From Lamellibrachia columna (taxonomy: Eukaryota > Annelida > Polychaeta > Sabellida > Siboglinidae): a stretch of DNA of 64,000 nucleotides. Positions 1 to 9,143 of this stretch are shown in pieces. The notes under the pieces were generated by a model that saw nothing but the letters and a program-made list of their open reading frames with translations, was not told where the DNA came from and did no database searches. The stretch lies in assembly GCA_963662155.1 (NCBI GenBank), contig OY759262.1:51813285-51877284 (forward strand). The letters are read 5' to 3'. Made by a program: the position numbers and the translations under genes. Each line of letters opens with the position of its first letter. Position 1 is the stretch's first letter.

Positions 1-77
1 ACGTCACACGACCATATAACCCAATTGCTCGAGTTGTCCGCATGACGAAAAAATGAATTGTAACGGAGTTTGTCTAC

Positions 78-159
78 CTGGAACGGACCTTGCTGTGGTT
101 GTATCGTACGACAGCCAGAACATGATCAAACAACAACAGACGGACGCTCGCATTGTTCG
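78..159 (-). CDS. Signal-peptide exon of a Kunitz-family gene (partial, leaves window on the left)
   Basis: On the minus strand a good acceptor (tttatcttgcag) is followed six bases later by an ATG at 153. The exon reads 25 codons plus one base and ends at a GTAGAC donor, so it closes in phase 1. The peptide starts MRASVCCCLIMFWLSYD, a short basic start plus a hydrophobic stretch as in a secretory signal, and ends in ARSVP. The exon matches the signal exon at 7602-7689 in acceptor context, position of ATG, length, phase and the final Val/Leu-Pro plus split Gly. From that paralogy I infer that the next exon is a Kunitz domain beyond the left edge. No other exon of this gene is visible except a probable 5' UTR exon near 510-580. 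The family call rests on similarity to the neighbour, not on a domain seen here. Confidence 0.6.
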
Positions 160-214
160 CTGCAAGATAAATATTACAACAATGCTGAGTGAATTTACGT
201 CAGTTGTACAAAAC

Positions 215-268
215 AAAAGCTGAACTTTTTCAATAAACATTATTGTTTATTGAAAAAGTTCAGCTTTT
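215..268. repeat. Perfect palindrome, 25-bp arms and 4-bp loop
   Basis: Left arm 215-239 and right arm 244-268 are exact reverse complements around the loop ttat. Because of this, two opposed reading frames begin with the same residues MFIEKVQLL. A hairpin or cruciform of this size is unlikely by chance. It could be the trace of a foldback or hairpin-repaired break. Confidence 0.95.
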
Positions 269-270
269 GA

Positions 271-299
271 GGAGGTATTTATTTACACTAAATACCTCC
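271..299. repeat. Second perfect palindrome, 11-bp arms
   Basis: GGAGGTATTTA is followed by a 7-bp loop and its exact reverse complement TAAATACCTCC. It starts only two bases after the 54-bp palindrome ends. Confidence 0.9.
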
Positions 300-503
300 A
301 TTTATGGATGTGCGCACGCGCTCGAACATCCGCACTTACGTTCGCACGCACACACGCATGCACCCACGCACACACTCACTTTGTCATCACCGTTGGTGGA
401 AGAAAAGATAGTATTTCACAATAGACGCTTCTTACATGACGCTAGAACTAGAACGATCGTTATCCATCGCCAACATGCCGTGGCTAAATAAAACATAAAT
501 CGT

Positions 504-616
504 TCTCACCTTTAGTGTACCGTGTCAACGATACAATTCAGTATATGCATGTGTCGACGATGTAGTAGGCTACATACGACGTGTTGAGACGCAAAGGCTT
601 CTCGTCGGTTTATATA
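504..616 (-). promoter_or_regulatory. Candidate TATA promoter and 5' UTR exon of the left-edge gene
   Basis: On the minus strand TATATAAA lies at 616-609. A start about 30 bases downstream (near 580) would give a short non-coding first exon ending at the donor at 504-509 (CTAAAG before GTGAGA). The arrangement is the same as that proposed for the paralog at 7.8-8.0 kb: TATA-like box, non-coding exon, donor, then signal exon. The start site is inferred. Confidence 0.35.
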
Positions 617-1042
617 CAAGGGATGTTTACACAATTGTTCACAGTCTCCAGGCAGCACTCTTGTCAGCCTGTGATCTATTGAGATACGGGGATACGCCGA
701 CAGGATGCCGTGTATCGTTTACCACTGTCAGTGCAAGGTCCGTTATACGTGACAGTTTCCAACATTAAGTGCACATTTCTAAGTGCACATAGAATGACCA
801 TACAAATGGTATTTATTTTTGTGTTGTCCTTCATCAGGTCACGACCCAATGCCGCTCCTGCCCCCTAAACACGCCACTGCTCTTGTAAGACGTTAGAAAG
901 TAAACTACAATCATTGAAGGACGGACATGATTATAAACTATAAATAAATTAAATGCACCCTAAACAAAATTACGTTTGCTGGACCCATGGACCGTGTCAG
1001 CATGACAGACATTTTCTCAAGATATGTGGTTCAGCTGATAGA
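617..1042. other. No gene seen
   Basis: Ordinary AT-rich intergenic DNA upstream of the left-edge gene. No open frame, repeat array or RNA gene that I can support. Confidence 0.5.
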
Positions 1043-2237
1043 GATTTAACAAGATTTAACAAGATTGCCATCTCGAACAACAAGTTCCAGATGGCAAGTG
1101 GACAAGGAAGCCATTGGCTTATCGAGAGTCCAACAATTTTCTCATCTATGTGTAGCCCGCCCTTATCAGATATCTGTCAATTCTATTTTTAAACATATTC
1201 ACACTACTAGCATTAACACAATCGTTTGGCAGTTTGTTCCATTCATTTATCACCCTCTGTGAGAATGAGTACTTTCTCATGTCCAACCTACACTGCTCCT
1301 TAACTAATGCTGCTTTGTGTCCTCTGGTTCTACTGCCTTCTTTAAGTTTGAAGAACATATTCCTATCAACATCCTCATAACCGTTCACTATTTTAAACAC
1401 TTCTATTTGGTCTCCTCTTAGTCTCCTGGTCTCTAGTGTTGTCAAACCACATTGTAATAAGCGACTTTCGTAACTAAGGTCTCTTAATTCTGGAATCATC
1501 TTAGTTGCTCTTCGTTGTATTCTTTCTAGCTTATCTATGTCTTTTTTACGATATGGCCTCCATGCTTGAATACAATATTCCAAATGTGGTCTAACTATTG
1601 CTTTGAACAGGGGTACAATTAGATGTTTCTCCTTATACGTGATAGTTCTCCTAATTAGGCCTAGAATTTGATTTCCTTTCGAAGCAGCAATCCCACATTG
1701 CTCTGAAACTTTCATGTCAGCATTAAATGTTACTCCTAAATCCTTTTCTTGTGTGGTTCTACCTAGTACAGCATCCCCCATTTTATATTCCTCGTCCATA
1801 TTTCCATGTCCTATGTGTATACATTTACACTTCCCAAAATTGAATAACATTTGCCATTTTTCTGACCATTTAGCTAATTTGTCTAGATCATCCTGTAAAC
1901 TTTGTTTATCTGTATCATTAGTAACCCTTCTGAATACTTTTGTGTCATCTGCAAATTTGAGTACTTTGCTAGATATGTCATCCTCCAAATCATTTATATA
2001 TATTAAAAACAGTATAGGGCCTAACACTGATCCCTGTGGTACCCCACTCAAAACAGATTTCCAGTTTGAAATCTTACCATCTACTATTACTCTCTGTCTT
2101 CTGTGTGTAAGCCACCTTTCTATCCAGTTGATTACATCATTGCCTATACCATGGGCTTTTAGTTTAAGTAACAATCTTTGATGTGGCACTTTATCGAAAG
2201 CTTTCTGAAAATCTATCGAAAGCTTTCTGAAAATCTA
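1043..2237 (-). mobile_element. CR1-like non-LTR retrotransposon, 5'-truncated (copy 1)
   Basis: The element runs on the minus strand from a truncated 5' end near 2237 to a 3' tail of two copies of a 10-bp unit (TTAAATCTTG) near 1043-1066. Copies 2, 3 and 4 in this window share the same tail and 3' UTR. A short tandem 3' repeat instead of poly(A) is typical of the CR1/L2 group. At the 5' truncation point a 22-bp stretch (atcgaaagctttctgaaaat plus ct) is present twice in tandem. The retained part is the C-terminal half of the reverse transcriptase ORF plus the 3' UTR. Confidence 0.9.
1146..2189 (-). CDS. Reverse transcriptase C-terminal half of CR1-like element (intact reading frame)
   Basis: This 347-codon frame holds the RT core. 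It begins in the palm segment after the first catalytic Asp region (KVPHQRLLLKLKAHGIGN), has the motif GVPQGSVLGPILFLIYIND, the catalytic box FADDTKVF, then the thumb and C-terminal region with RPHLEYCIQAWRPYRKKD and ERIQRRATKMIPELR. The last segment (NEWNKLPNDCVNASSVNMFK) is typical of the ends of jockey/CR1-type ORF2 proteins. The endonuclease and N-terminal RT are missing. The Met at 2189 is internal, because coding similarity to copy 3 continues upstream to about 2236. The copy is dead by truncation, but the frame has no internal stop, so it is fairly young. Confidence 0.9.
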   Translation of the reverse strand: MPHQRLLLKLKAHGIGNDVINWIERWLTHRRQRVIVDGKISNWKSVLSGVPQGSVLGPILFLIYINDLEDDISSKVLKFADDTKVFRRVTNDTDKQSLQDDLDKLAKWSEKWQMLFNFGKCKCIHIGHGNMDEEYKMGDAVLGRTTQEKDLGVTFNADMKVSEQCGIAASKGNQILGLIRRTITYKEKHLIVPLFKAIVRPHLEYCIQAWRPYRKKDIDKLERIQRRATKMIPELRDLSYESRLLQCGLTTLETRRLRGDQIEVFKIVNGYEDVDRNMFFKLKEGSRTRGHKAALVKEQCRLDMRKYSFSQRVINEWNKLPNDCVNASSVNMFKNRIDRYLIRAGYT

Positions 2238-2250
2238 GAGGGGGACAGCC

Positions 2251-2550
2251 TTGTTTACACCATCCACCATTATGACATGCAATATACGTCGATACACTAC
2301 TAACTATATTTACATCATATGGTCATCGACAATTTATTTCTGCGTACCATTATGTGGAATTTTTCGACGTACTGCATTCGCGGATGTGCATCATTATTTC
2401 GCTGATATGTGTGCGGATGGTATTGTCCCGAAGGTGATGTCCATGCGACAACATCCGGGTTGGGTAGTCACCGGGTATTGTGTGTTCGAAAAACATTCGG
2501 ATAGGAACAAAGTGTGCATATCCACAACTTGGCAAACACCTTTATCATAA
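2251..2550 (+). other. Open frame of 99 codons, faintly THAP-like
   Basis: The frame contains CVPLCG, then about 40 residues later PGWVVTG and KVCIS. THAP domains have a C-x2-4-C start, and this spacing and the KVC ending recall the form seen in DNA-transposon-derived invertebrate proteins. The second zinc half (C-x2-H) is not intact and no splice context is clear. It may be a decayed THAP fragment or chance. Confidence 0.2.
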
Positions 2551-4420
2551 AGGCAATACATAAATTAAGCTGCTACGAATATGTGCTATATTATGATTAT
2601 GTTACATTAATATAAATGCCATTTTAAGCGAAACATACATCAGTGTTATTGAGGGTGGAAGCGATATAATTTTATATTGTAGTTTCCGTGCTGGTGGCAA
2701 AACTTACCAAATTTACTGGGACAATATACGTATTATACGTACTATCCAACTATAAATGCATATCAACATAATCATTCTTTGATGAAAACATGCAAAGTAA
2801 GTATAATAATCCAACATATTTTAATGTTCAATCGCAAAAAATGCCTAAGTAATGTATTTCACCTACCAGTTCTTCAATTCAGCCATTATTATTTCAAATA
2901 TAATTGATTGCTAACCGTTATGGTTGTATATTCGGTAGTTTAGACTCTTGCCAATGCTTATGTATTAGTCATACTAAGATACATTCACGCAAGGATGCAG
3001 TTTGATTGATTCGTTGATAAATCATGGACTAACACTAAACATATGGTTGTCAACGTTCTCGATTAAATATTGAATTATGTTAAGACGGACGTCATACGCC
3101 TGAACGAACCAAAGAAATAGTATATTGTCTGACAATTTCTGAACACTCTTTGATTCCAACGTCTTGTGCAGAATTAGACATCCGGCCTACCCTGAAAAAG
3201 AAACATCTTCAGTATTATTTTCACAACGGAAACATAATAAGACTTAGCGATCGTAGTAAATATATTTAAATTATACAAGTTTTGAAATAGCCAAAACCTT
3301 GATAATTATACAAACTTACTGTTAACATTTTTCTGCACATTTATCCGATGATCATTGTTGTATACTATTATTAAAACTGTTTCCTCATCTGATTTAGCCT
3401 ATCGCATATCTGGTTCATTAGTGTCCAAATATGTAGTGTGCGAATAGTTTCTATAACATCCGCAGTTGATTTAATTAAAAAAATGCCTATTTTTTCAAAT
3501 CATCGGAAGAATTGACTTTAGTCGTTAGATCTGGTAAGGATCAAAATAGTAGATATCCAAAATGCTAAGCACTGTGTGGGTCAATGCCGATCATGGGCTT
3601 GACCTCCATTCTCTCGACGATCACATGACAAATTTACGAAATATCACCAAGGCAGAAAATCGTGATTTTTTGGCATTTCGATTTTCACTTCAGTTAATGC
3701 TTGAACAAGCATTTACTAATTTCATAGTTTGATGATTTCACAAAAAAAACTACATATAAAAGTTGCACAAACTAGGTAGGTTTGGTTTATCACAAAACTA
3801 ATTTGAAATGAGACTAGCAAAAAATTCGAATTGATTAAGCACCTTTAAACTTCGCATTGTCATAGCTTCTAAAATAAATTACAAAGAAACGTAATCCATG
3901 TGCATTTCATCAGGCGATTACACCTATGGTACTCCTGGTGGCGTAAATGTGTTACTTATGCCAAATGATTACGTTCTTATTCGTTTCACAAAACATATAA
4001 AAATTGAAATACAACTTTACTACATGTTTTTCCTAACCCTCGGCGCAAAAGACAAGCGGAAGGCCGAGAAACGTCTGGCGCGGAGACGTGGAAGCAGATA
4101 TTGCATAAGCAGTTTGTAGATGGAAACATCTGGAAATGCAAGCCCAGAGCCGTGTCCGGTGGAAAGGAGTCGTCAATGGCTTATGCTACGCCAGATCAAG
4201 AAAGTCAACATGTCTTTCCTATTACATTGTTTTCGTTTAGTATTGCCGAAGGCGTGGTTCACAAAATTGCAATTTGCAAATGTCCATTTAATCAAGTTGT
4301 TGGTGATATTTCGACACAATCTTTAATAAGCGGCAAACATATTATGTCGAAATATGCAACAAGATGAAATGTCATGATGAGGCGCATGGCGGTTCGTTGA
4401 ATTACGATAATATATAAAAT
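2551..4420. other. No gene recognised
   Basis: AT-rich sequence. Two short open frames near 3898-4367 match no family I know and lack convincing splice sites. The region follows the 3' end of the two-Kunitz gene. Confidence 0.4.
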
Positions 4421-4424
4421 GAAG

Positions 4425-4529
4425 CAGGGCATTAAATATCCTGCTTTATTTTATCGCATGTTCTCCATCAGGCATCCAGGTTTCGACCAATAGTTTTAGG
4501 CAAGGCAAGGGCGTATCCAACTGGTTCTA
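4425..4529 (-). terminator. Last exon and polyadenylation signal of the two-Kunitz gene
   Basis: A strong acceptor (attgtttttccag) precedes an exon starting with TAG. Joined in phase 0 to the K2 exon, it places the stop codon right after the Kunitz domain (CQNKCL-stop). An AATAAA signal lies at 4450-4445, so cleavage is expected around 4425. If this splice is not used, reading through the K2 donor adds 11 residues before a TAA near 4558. Confidence 0.55.
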
Positions 4530-6988
4530 CTGGAAAAACAATACTACGTTATTATAAATAAGTAGTGAACTGTCTGTATGATTCGCTAACCAAACACTTG
4601 TTTTGGCAGTCGCTCTCGTTCATGAAGTTGTTTGAGTTTCCACCGCATCCGCCGTACACGAACATTTCGCATTGTTCCTTATTATAGCTGTAGTACCACC
4701 GCACGAACGTGCCTCCACATGGTCCCGTCAGTGGCGGCTGGCGACAGCCTGCTTCTACGTCGTCGAGATATTCCTATTACATAGTGTTAAATTAGTATTT
4801 AGTATACACAAATCGTTGTCATCGTCAGGTGTTGAGTCTGTTGCAGGCGTAGGTAGAGATAAAGATAAATTTAGCGGCAACTCAACTGAGTTGGATTAAC
4901 ATCATTATATAATCAGTAAAACAATACATGTATCAGTCATACAGTAATCATAAAATCCCTACCACGATCAGTGGCACAGCAGATATAATATTATTATAGC
5001 ATATATTGACAGTTATGTAAGTTCCATGGTATCAGAGAGATTCGATACCTATTCGTCCGAGTTATTGGCAATGAATACTTATCACTGTGCCCTATATCAT
5101 AATCTATATGTCTTTTGTCCGGTAGGAGATCATTCAGTTCAATTTATGTGAGCTTACTTTCATCTCGTTAAAACACAGCTCACACAAACAGTCCCGCCGG
5201 TTGGATACCTTAATAATTGATTATATATGCATAGCTTTTGCCAGGAAAGATGAATTTGGGGTTCTTTTGTGTATCATTTCGATATAGTCAAATAAGTAAT
5301 TGTGCAAATTAGTATGCCACACGGGGCATGCGTATTTCAGTATAGGTCTCACAAGTTTACACCTTCACGTACAGTGAGTGACCAGATCACTCTGACTAAT
5401 ACCTGCTGGTAAAACGTATATAATCTTTTTCTCAGCTTTTCTCATAATATTCTCCACATGCTGATTCCATGTTATATCATAAGAATGTGTAACACCAAGA
5501 AATTCCTAACCGCCATCTATCCCTCCCACAGGTAATCTTCACACAGTTATATTAAACTCTTTCCTAGCCTAGCTGCTAGACGATTGATGATTGACGATTT
5601 TAATTAATTCTTGCGGAACTCTTCTTCCTTTCCCCTCATTATTTCCCGTTGTCAATATAACTTCTAGACAGTTTTTCTTTCGTATCACGTGGTCTAGAAA
5701 TGCTGCTTTTCTTTGCCTGGTTTTGCACGTGATCTGCTTTTTAGTGTTCTATGAAGGTTTATATTACTTATTTTCTCTCCACCATACTCTGAGCATTCTT
5801 TTGAGGAACCACTGTAGCACAGCAGGACATATCTTCTCACTACAAGCACTACATTTTCTGGAAAGCTGTTTTCACCTCTATAATTCGTATCTTGCAATCT
5901 GCCAGAGAGTTGAATTTGTCTAGAACAGAACAGCAATATTGATTTGTTTCTAAATATTTGAGTCTGTCAATACATTTGTGTCCAGCTAATGCTCTATTTT
6001 GCTCTTTTTTTACTTTTCAGTTTCAGTATAAAAACGCCAAACACTGACACATCCAGGGCAGTCTCCGAGGCTCTTCCGATTCGTTTTGGATCCTGCTGAT
6101 ACCTTCTTTCATTTCTGGCCCGAAGACGATGTAGTCCAATTATATTTTCAAATCTTTGCACACCAACCTTAGCAATAAAGGATTTGCATTGTGATTAGGC
6201 CAGCTCAATATCAGTATAAAACGTGGCAAATTCTTCGTCATACTTATCTGCTGTTGGAACACATGTTAGTATAAGGCTGATTTTAAATGGTTTGCCACTG
6301 ATTTCCAACAAAAGTATGCGGTCAGAGATGGGCCAGTTTTCTTTTTTCATCCAACGACTCTCCAACATCTTCTTCATGTTTCTCACCTCCTGTTGATTGC
6401 GTAATCGTCTGATGTTATCAGTCTTGCCTGTATCCTTCTCACTTCACACAATCCCATTATGTTTATCCTCAACCTTGCCACTTCTCCGTTGATGTTATTT
6501 AGTGTTCCTTTCTGAGATATCGTTCTTACATGCACCTTGTAGCAATATTCAAAATATTGTGTTGCGCACGTCGTCTGTCGTACGTGACTCTCCCTACCGA
6601 GCGAAATGCGTCCGTCAGCACTACACTTCCTTTCCAAGGTGTTTTGTCGCTGGACCACAAGAGCCCACGCAGGTTCGCCCCGAAGCCGCAAGTTGTCCAG
6701 TTATCATATAGTGTCGTTAGGAGGTACTGCACGAGTTTTAGCTGAGGAAAGGCTATCTACCTGCAGGAAACACTTAAACACTCAATGTAGTGATATAGCA
6801 TTCTGTGTGAATATGGTGTTATACAAATTAAGTACTGTATTATTATTTATTACTCCGCTTTCTTTTCACGCCCAAGCTGGCTATCTGGCGGCTGAAGCTG
6901 AAAGCGGGACACCAGAACCTAGCCACTAACCACCCCGCTACGCTACAGCACTAGGCTCGTCACCAAATCATTATGGCAGAATCACACG

Positions 6989-7054
<66 letters not shown>

Positions 7055-7071
7055 CACACACACACAAACAA

Positions 7072-7114
<43 letters not shown>

Positions 7115-7683
7115 CACACACGCATGCATGCCCGTCCTCGGGGGTGTTAGGGGGGATAATTTCTGATATAAGAGAGATGAAGAAACAGGAAATTGAGGAA
7201 CAGCATCTATGCCAGCCTAACCAATGACTTCCGGGATAAAGAGGAAAGCAACAAGATAATGTATTCACTGACCAAGCACTCGTTTAAGCATTCCTCCTCG
7301 GACTCGAAGTTGTTTGAGTTGCCATCGCAGCCTCCGTAGATGAACGTTTCGCACATTTCCGTGTTCCCGTTGTAGAACCATTTAATAAACATGGCTCTAC
7401 AGTCTCCCGTCTCGCTTGGCTGTCTGCAGGCTTCTGTAGCACCCAGAGCGTAAGCAGAACTATTATAGTCCAACAATGGAACTGGCTTGATGAATTATCA
7501 ACGTTTATTGTTTTGATCTGCCACATGTAGCGCACAGTGTGTTTGTACGTTATTACATAAAACAGCGTAATATATATTACAATAGTGTGTAATCACCCTA
7601 CCCGGTAGAGCTCCTGCATCGTCCGGGCTCTGTGCCAACAGCAACAACACAAGGAACAAACCACAGTATACGTTCGCCTGCAT
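4527..7683 (-). CDS. Secreted protein with two Kunitz (BPTI-type) domains, four-exon coding model
   Basis: Model: signal exon 7602-7689 (ATG at 7683, MQANVYCGLFLVLLLLAQ), Kunitz exon K1 7273-7433, Kunitz exon K2 4591-4773, stop in the exon starting at 4529. All junctions are GT-AG and phases agree: signal exon ends in phase 1 and K1 starts in phase 1; K1 ends in phase 0 (TTG before GTCAGT) and K2 starts in phase 0 (aatag before GAATAT). Both domains have the standard Kunitz cysteine spacing 8-15-7-12-3. Such proteins usually act outside the cell as serine-protease inhibitors, or as defence, shell-matrix or venom components; which applies here cannot be told. The K1-K2 intron is about 2.5 kb and carries two retrotransposon remnants (5070-5535 and 5560-6690) and a TA/CA microsatellite. 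The predicted product is about 141 residues before signal removal. Alternative: K1 and K2 are separate single-domain genes, but no second signal exon was found between them. Confidence 0.7.
4591..4773 (-). CDS. Kunitz domain exon K2 (Gly at P1)
   Basis: This 61-codon exon begins EYLDDVEAGCRQPPLTGPC and holds six cysteines spaced 8-15-7-12-3. It has the conserved RWYYSYN, FVYGGCGGNSNNF and a C-terminal CQNKC. The residue after the second cysteine, the P1 site that sets protease specificity, is Gly followed by Gly, not Arg or Lys. Trypsin-type inhibition is therefore unlikely, although elastase-type targets or a non-inhibitory role remain possible. K1 and K2 are clearly related (GGNSNNF versus DGNSNNF, and the same LVSE-like read-through after the donor), so they arose by exon duplication. 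Confidence 0.8.
5070..5535 (-). mobile_element. Jockey-type RT C-terminal fragment, degenerate
   Basis: Minus-strand translation, broken by stops, gives in order FLGVTHSYDITWNQHVENIM, then KLVRPILKYACPVWH, then SNRRDCLCELCFNEMKV. These match the conserved C-terminal stretch of jockey-like ORF2 proteins: the LGV strand, the RPVLEYACPVWH motif and the RR-LC-KF segment. It lies inside the intron of the two-Kunitz gene and is non-functional. Confidence 0.6.
5560..6690 (-). mobile_element. RTE-type non-LTR remnant: endonuclease start fused by deletion to RT tail
   Basis: From 6690 downward the minus strand shows the start of an APE-like endonuclease (VARLRINIMGLCEVRR, the N-I-x-G-x-x-E-x-R core), then ISDRILLLEISGKPFKISLI and PTADKYDEEFATFYTDI, then AKVGVQRFENIIG with RARNER. 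This is the endonuclease type often annotated as craniofacial development protein 2-like. Below about 6000 the RT core is missing, and the sequence jumps to the ORF end (FLKRMLRVWW, then RQRKAAFLDHVIRKKN). The frame is broken several times. It is an internally deleted, dead copy. Confidence 0.55.
6992..7121. repeat. (TA)n-(CA)n compound microsatellite
   Basis: About 52 bp of TA repeats are followed by about 77 bp of CA repeats with a few interruptions. It lies in the K1-K2 intron. Open frames across it are artefacts. Confidence 0.95.
7273..7433 (-). CDS. Kunitz domain exon K1 (Arg at P1)
   Basis: The exon codes for (E)ACRQPSETGDCRAMFIKWFY and onward through ETFIYGGCDGNSNNF and EEECLNECL, with cysteines spaced 8-15-7-12-3. 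The P1 residue after the second cysteine is Arg, followed by Ala, the usual choice for trypsin-like targets. The conserved aromatic positions, Gly-Gly before the fourth cysteine and the Asn-Asn-Phe are all present. The acceptor is at 7434-7440 (gctacag), giving phase 1, and the donor at 7267-7272 (GTCAGT) gives phase 0. It is a complete, intact domain of classical length. Confidence 0.85.
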
Positions 7684-7689
7684 ATTCTT
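7602..7689 (-). CDS. Signal-peptide exon of the two-Kunitz gene
   Basis: Acceptor tttatgttgcag, six-base leader, ATG at 7683, then a hydrophobic run (CGLFLVLLLLA), likely cleavage after the AGA region, and a GTAGGG donor in phase 1. It is the paralog of the exon at 78-159. Confidence 0.75.
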
Positions 7690-7784
7690 CTGCAACATAA
7701 ATAAAATAGACATGGTTAATAAAAAAATAGGATATACAGTACTAACGACAGCTATCTTCCCATAATTGGTCTGTTTCATAGGAT

Positions 7785-8014
7785 ACTCACTCATTAAAAA
7801 ATTACGTTTCTCGCCCCGTATCCTGTGCGGAGGCGGAGAGGGTGAAACGACAGTTGTGCGTGACTTAGTTAAGGCTGCTAAGATGATTCGACAGTATTTT
7901 TCTGACAAATTGGATGCTCGGTTCTTTTCAACGATTGACCCTTCGTAGTGTACGTAGTCGTTTAGAACTTCGCAGATGTTAAGCGTAACCCATTTAATAT
8001 AGCACGATGATTGG
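7785..8014 (-). promoter_or_regulatory. Candidate promoter and 5' UTR exon of the two-Kunitz gene
   Basis: On the minus strand a CCAAT box (8014-8010) and a TATATTAAA element (8001-7993) lie upstream of a likely non-coding exon that ends at the strong donor GTGAGTATCC (7790 downward). The splice would join the signal exon at 7689. The start near 7965 is inferred from the TATA position. Confidence 0.4.
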
Positions 8015-9143
8015 ACAGGAAGTTCCGCGTCTCACCAGCCGGGTGTCCGGTTCACTTATTTGAATAAACCTTCATGTGCACAAGAGCACGTAAGCGATGA
8101 TCCGGGAACATAATCATCTGACAGTTTACATTCCCTTAACATGGTTGAACAATGCGCTGTAGATAGCTGCTTGGAAGCTGTTTTTGTTCTTCAACCTGCA
8201 AATGCAAAATGCGTGTTTTGCAGCTTCCACACATTGTTAGATGCGTTTTAGTGACTCAGTTAAACCTTCAGAGTTATCAACGCCACAGCCGCTTTCAGAC
8301 ACGAGATAGTCGGCGCCCTCAGATGCCCTATGTGCCTTGATATTGTAATACAGCGATCAGTTCTTGCTTCCATTGTTGAATATGAACCAGCTGCCAAGTT
8401 TCAGTCATAAATCAGTTGGAAAAAATTAATCATGGTTCAACATGCGGGAAAAAATTACAAGACCAGCGCGTAGTTGCTAAATCCGAAATCCGATTTAAAT
8501 TCTACTGAGATCATAATGTGCATAGAATGCATCCAGTGTTTTCTGAATTAAGAAACAAAAGTAAATCCCACTCACAATGCATCACTTGCAAACAAGAACG
8601 TTTGAGAACAAAATTAATTACTTGATGATGAGATAACGTTGTGGAATATACTGACCTTTCCCCATCGAAAAAGATCAAAGTTGGGACATTCTTGACAATT
8701 ATAATGGGTAACCTGCCACCATCCCTCAATCAAAGACTGACAGCGTACACGTGGATTCAAGAAAGCTTTGATTTTCTATTATTAATATATCCTAATCCTA
8801 CTGTGGGCCTCCGTTATACGTTGAGGCGTCTGGCAAAGTGTGCTCCGTTTCTGAATCAACTAAATCCAGGGAAATGACTATGCATGGTGTTATTTCCTGC
8901 TAATCACTGCCATTCACCTTCCTGGAAGGGCCGTAGACGCCCGCGTGTAGGCCAACTGCCCCGTGATCAGTAATTGGTCGGGCGAGCTCGGCTTTAAGGC
9001 GCATCAAAACAAGTTACACTCAACTATCCGTCAAAGTCGATTGATCGCGCTATCGTTTTTGAGCATTAAAACTTAATTATCTCAACACCTCGATGTAACT
9101 GAAACTATTAGTGAATTTGATCGCAACCAAACCAGGAAAGCAA
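8015..9143. other. No gene recognised
   Basis: Upstream flank of the two-Kunitz gene. Only short unsupported open frames are seen. Confidence 0.4.

Larger units (their letters stand above)
160..503 (-). other. Probable 5' intron of the left-edge Kunitz-family gene, containing two palindromes
   Basis: This stretch lies between the acceptor at 160 and a strong minus-strand donor (CTAAAG followed by GTGAGAACG) at 504-509. It holds two back-to-back perfect inverted repeats (215-268 and 271-299) and a CA/GCAC-rich low-complexity patch (about 330-385). Open frames here on either strand are accidental mirror images of the palindrome. Confidence 0.4.

Noticed and set aside
6880..6975. Possible second SINE head (GTGGTTAGTGGCTAGG on the minus strand)
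   Set aside because: No clear B box and no shared body with the other SINE copies.
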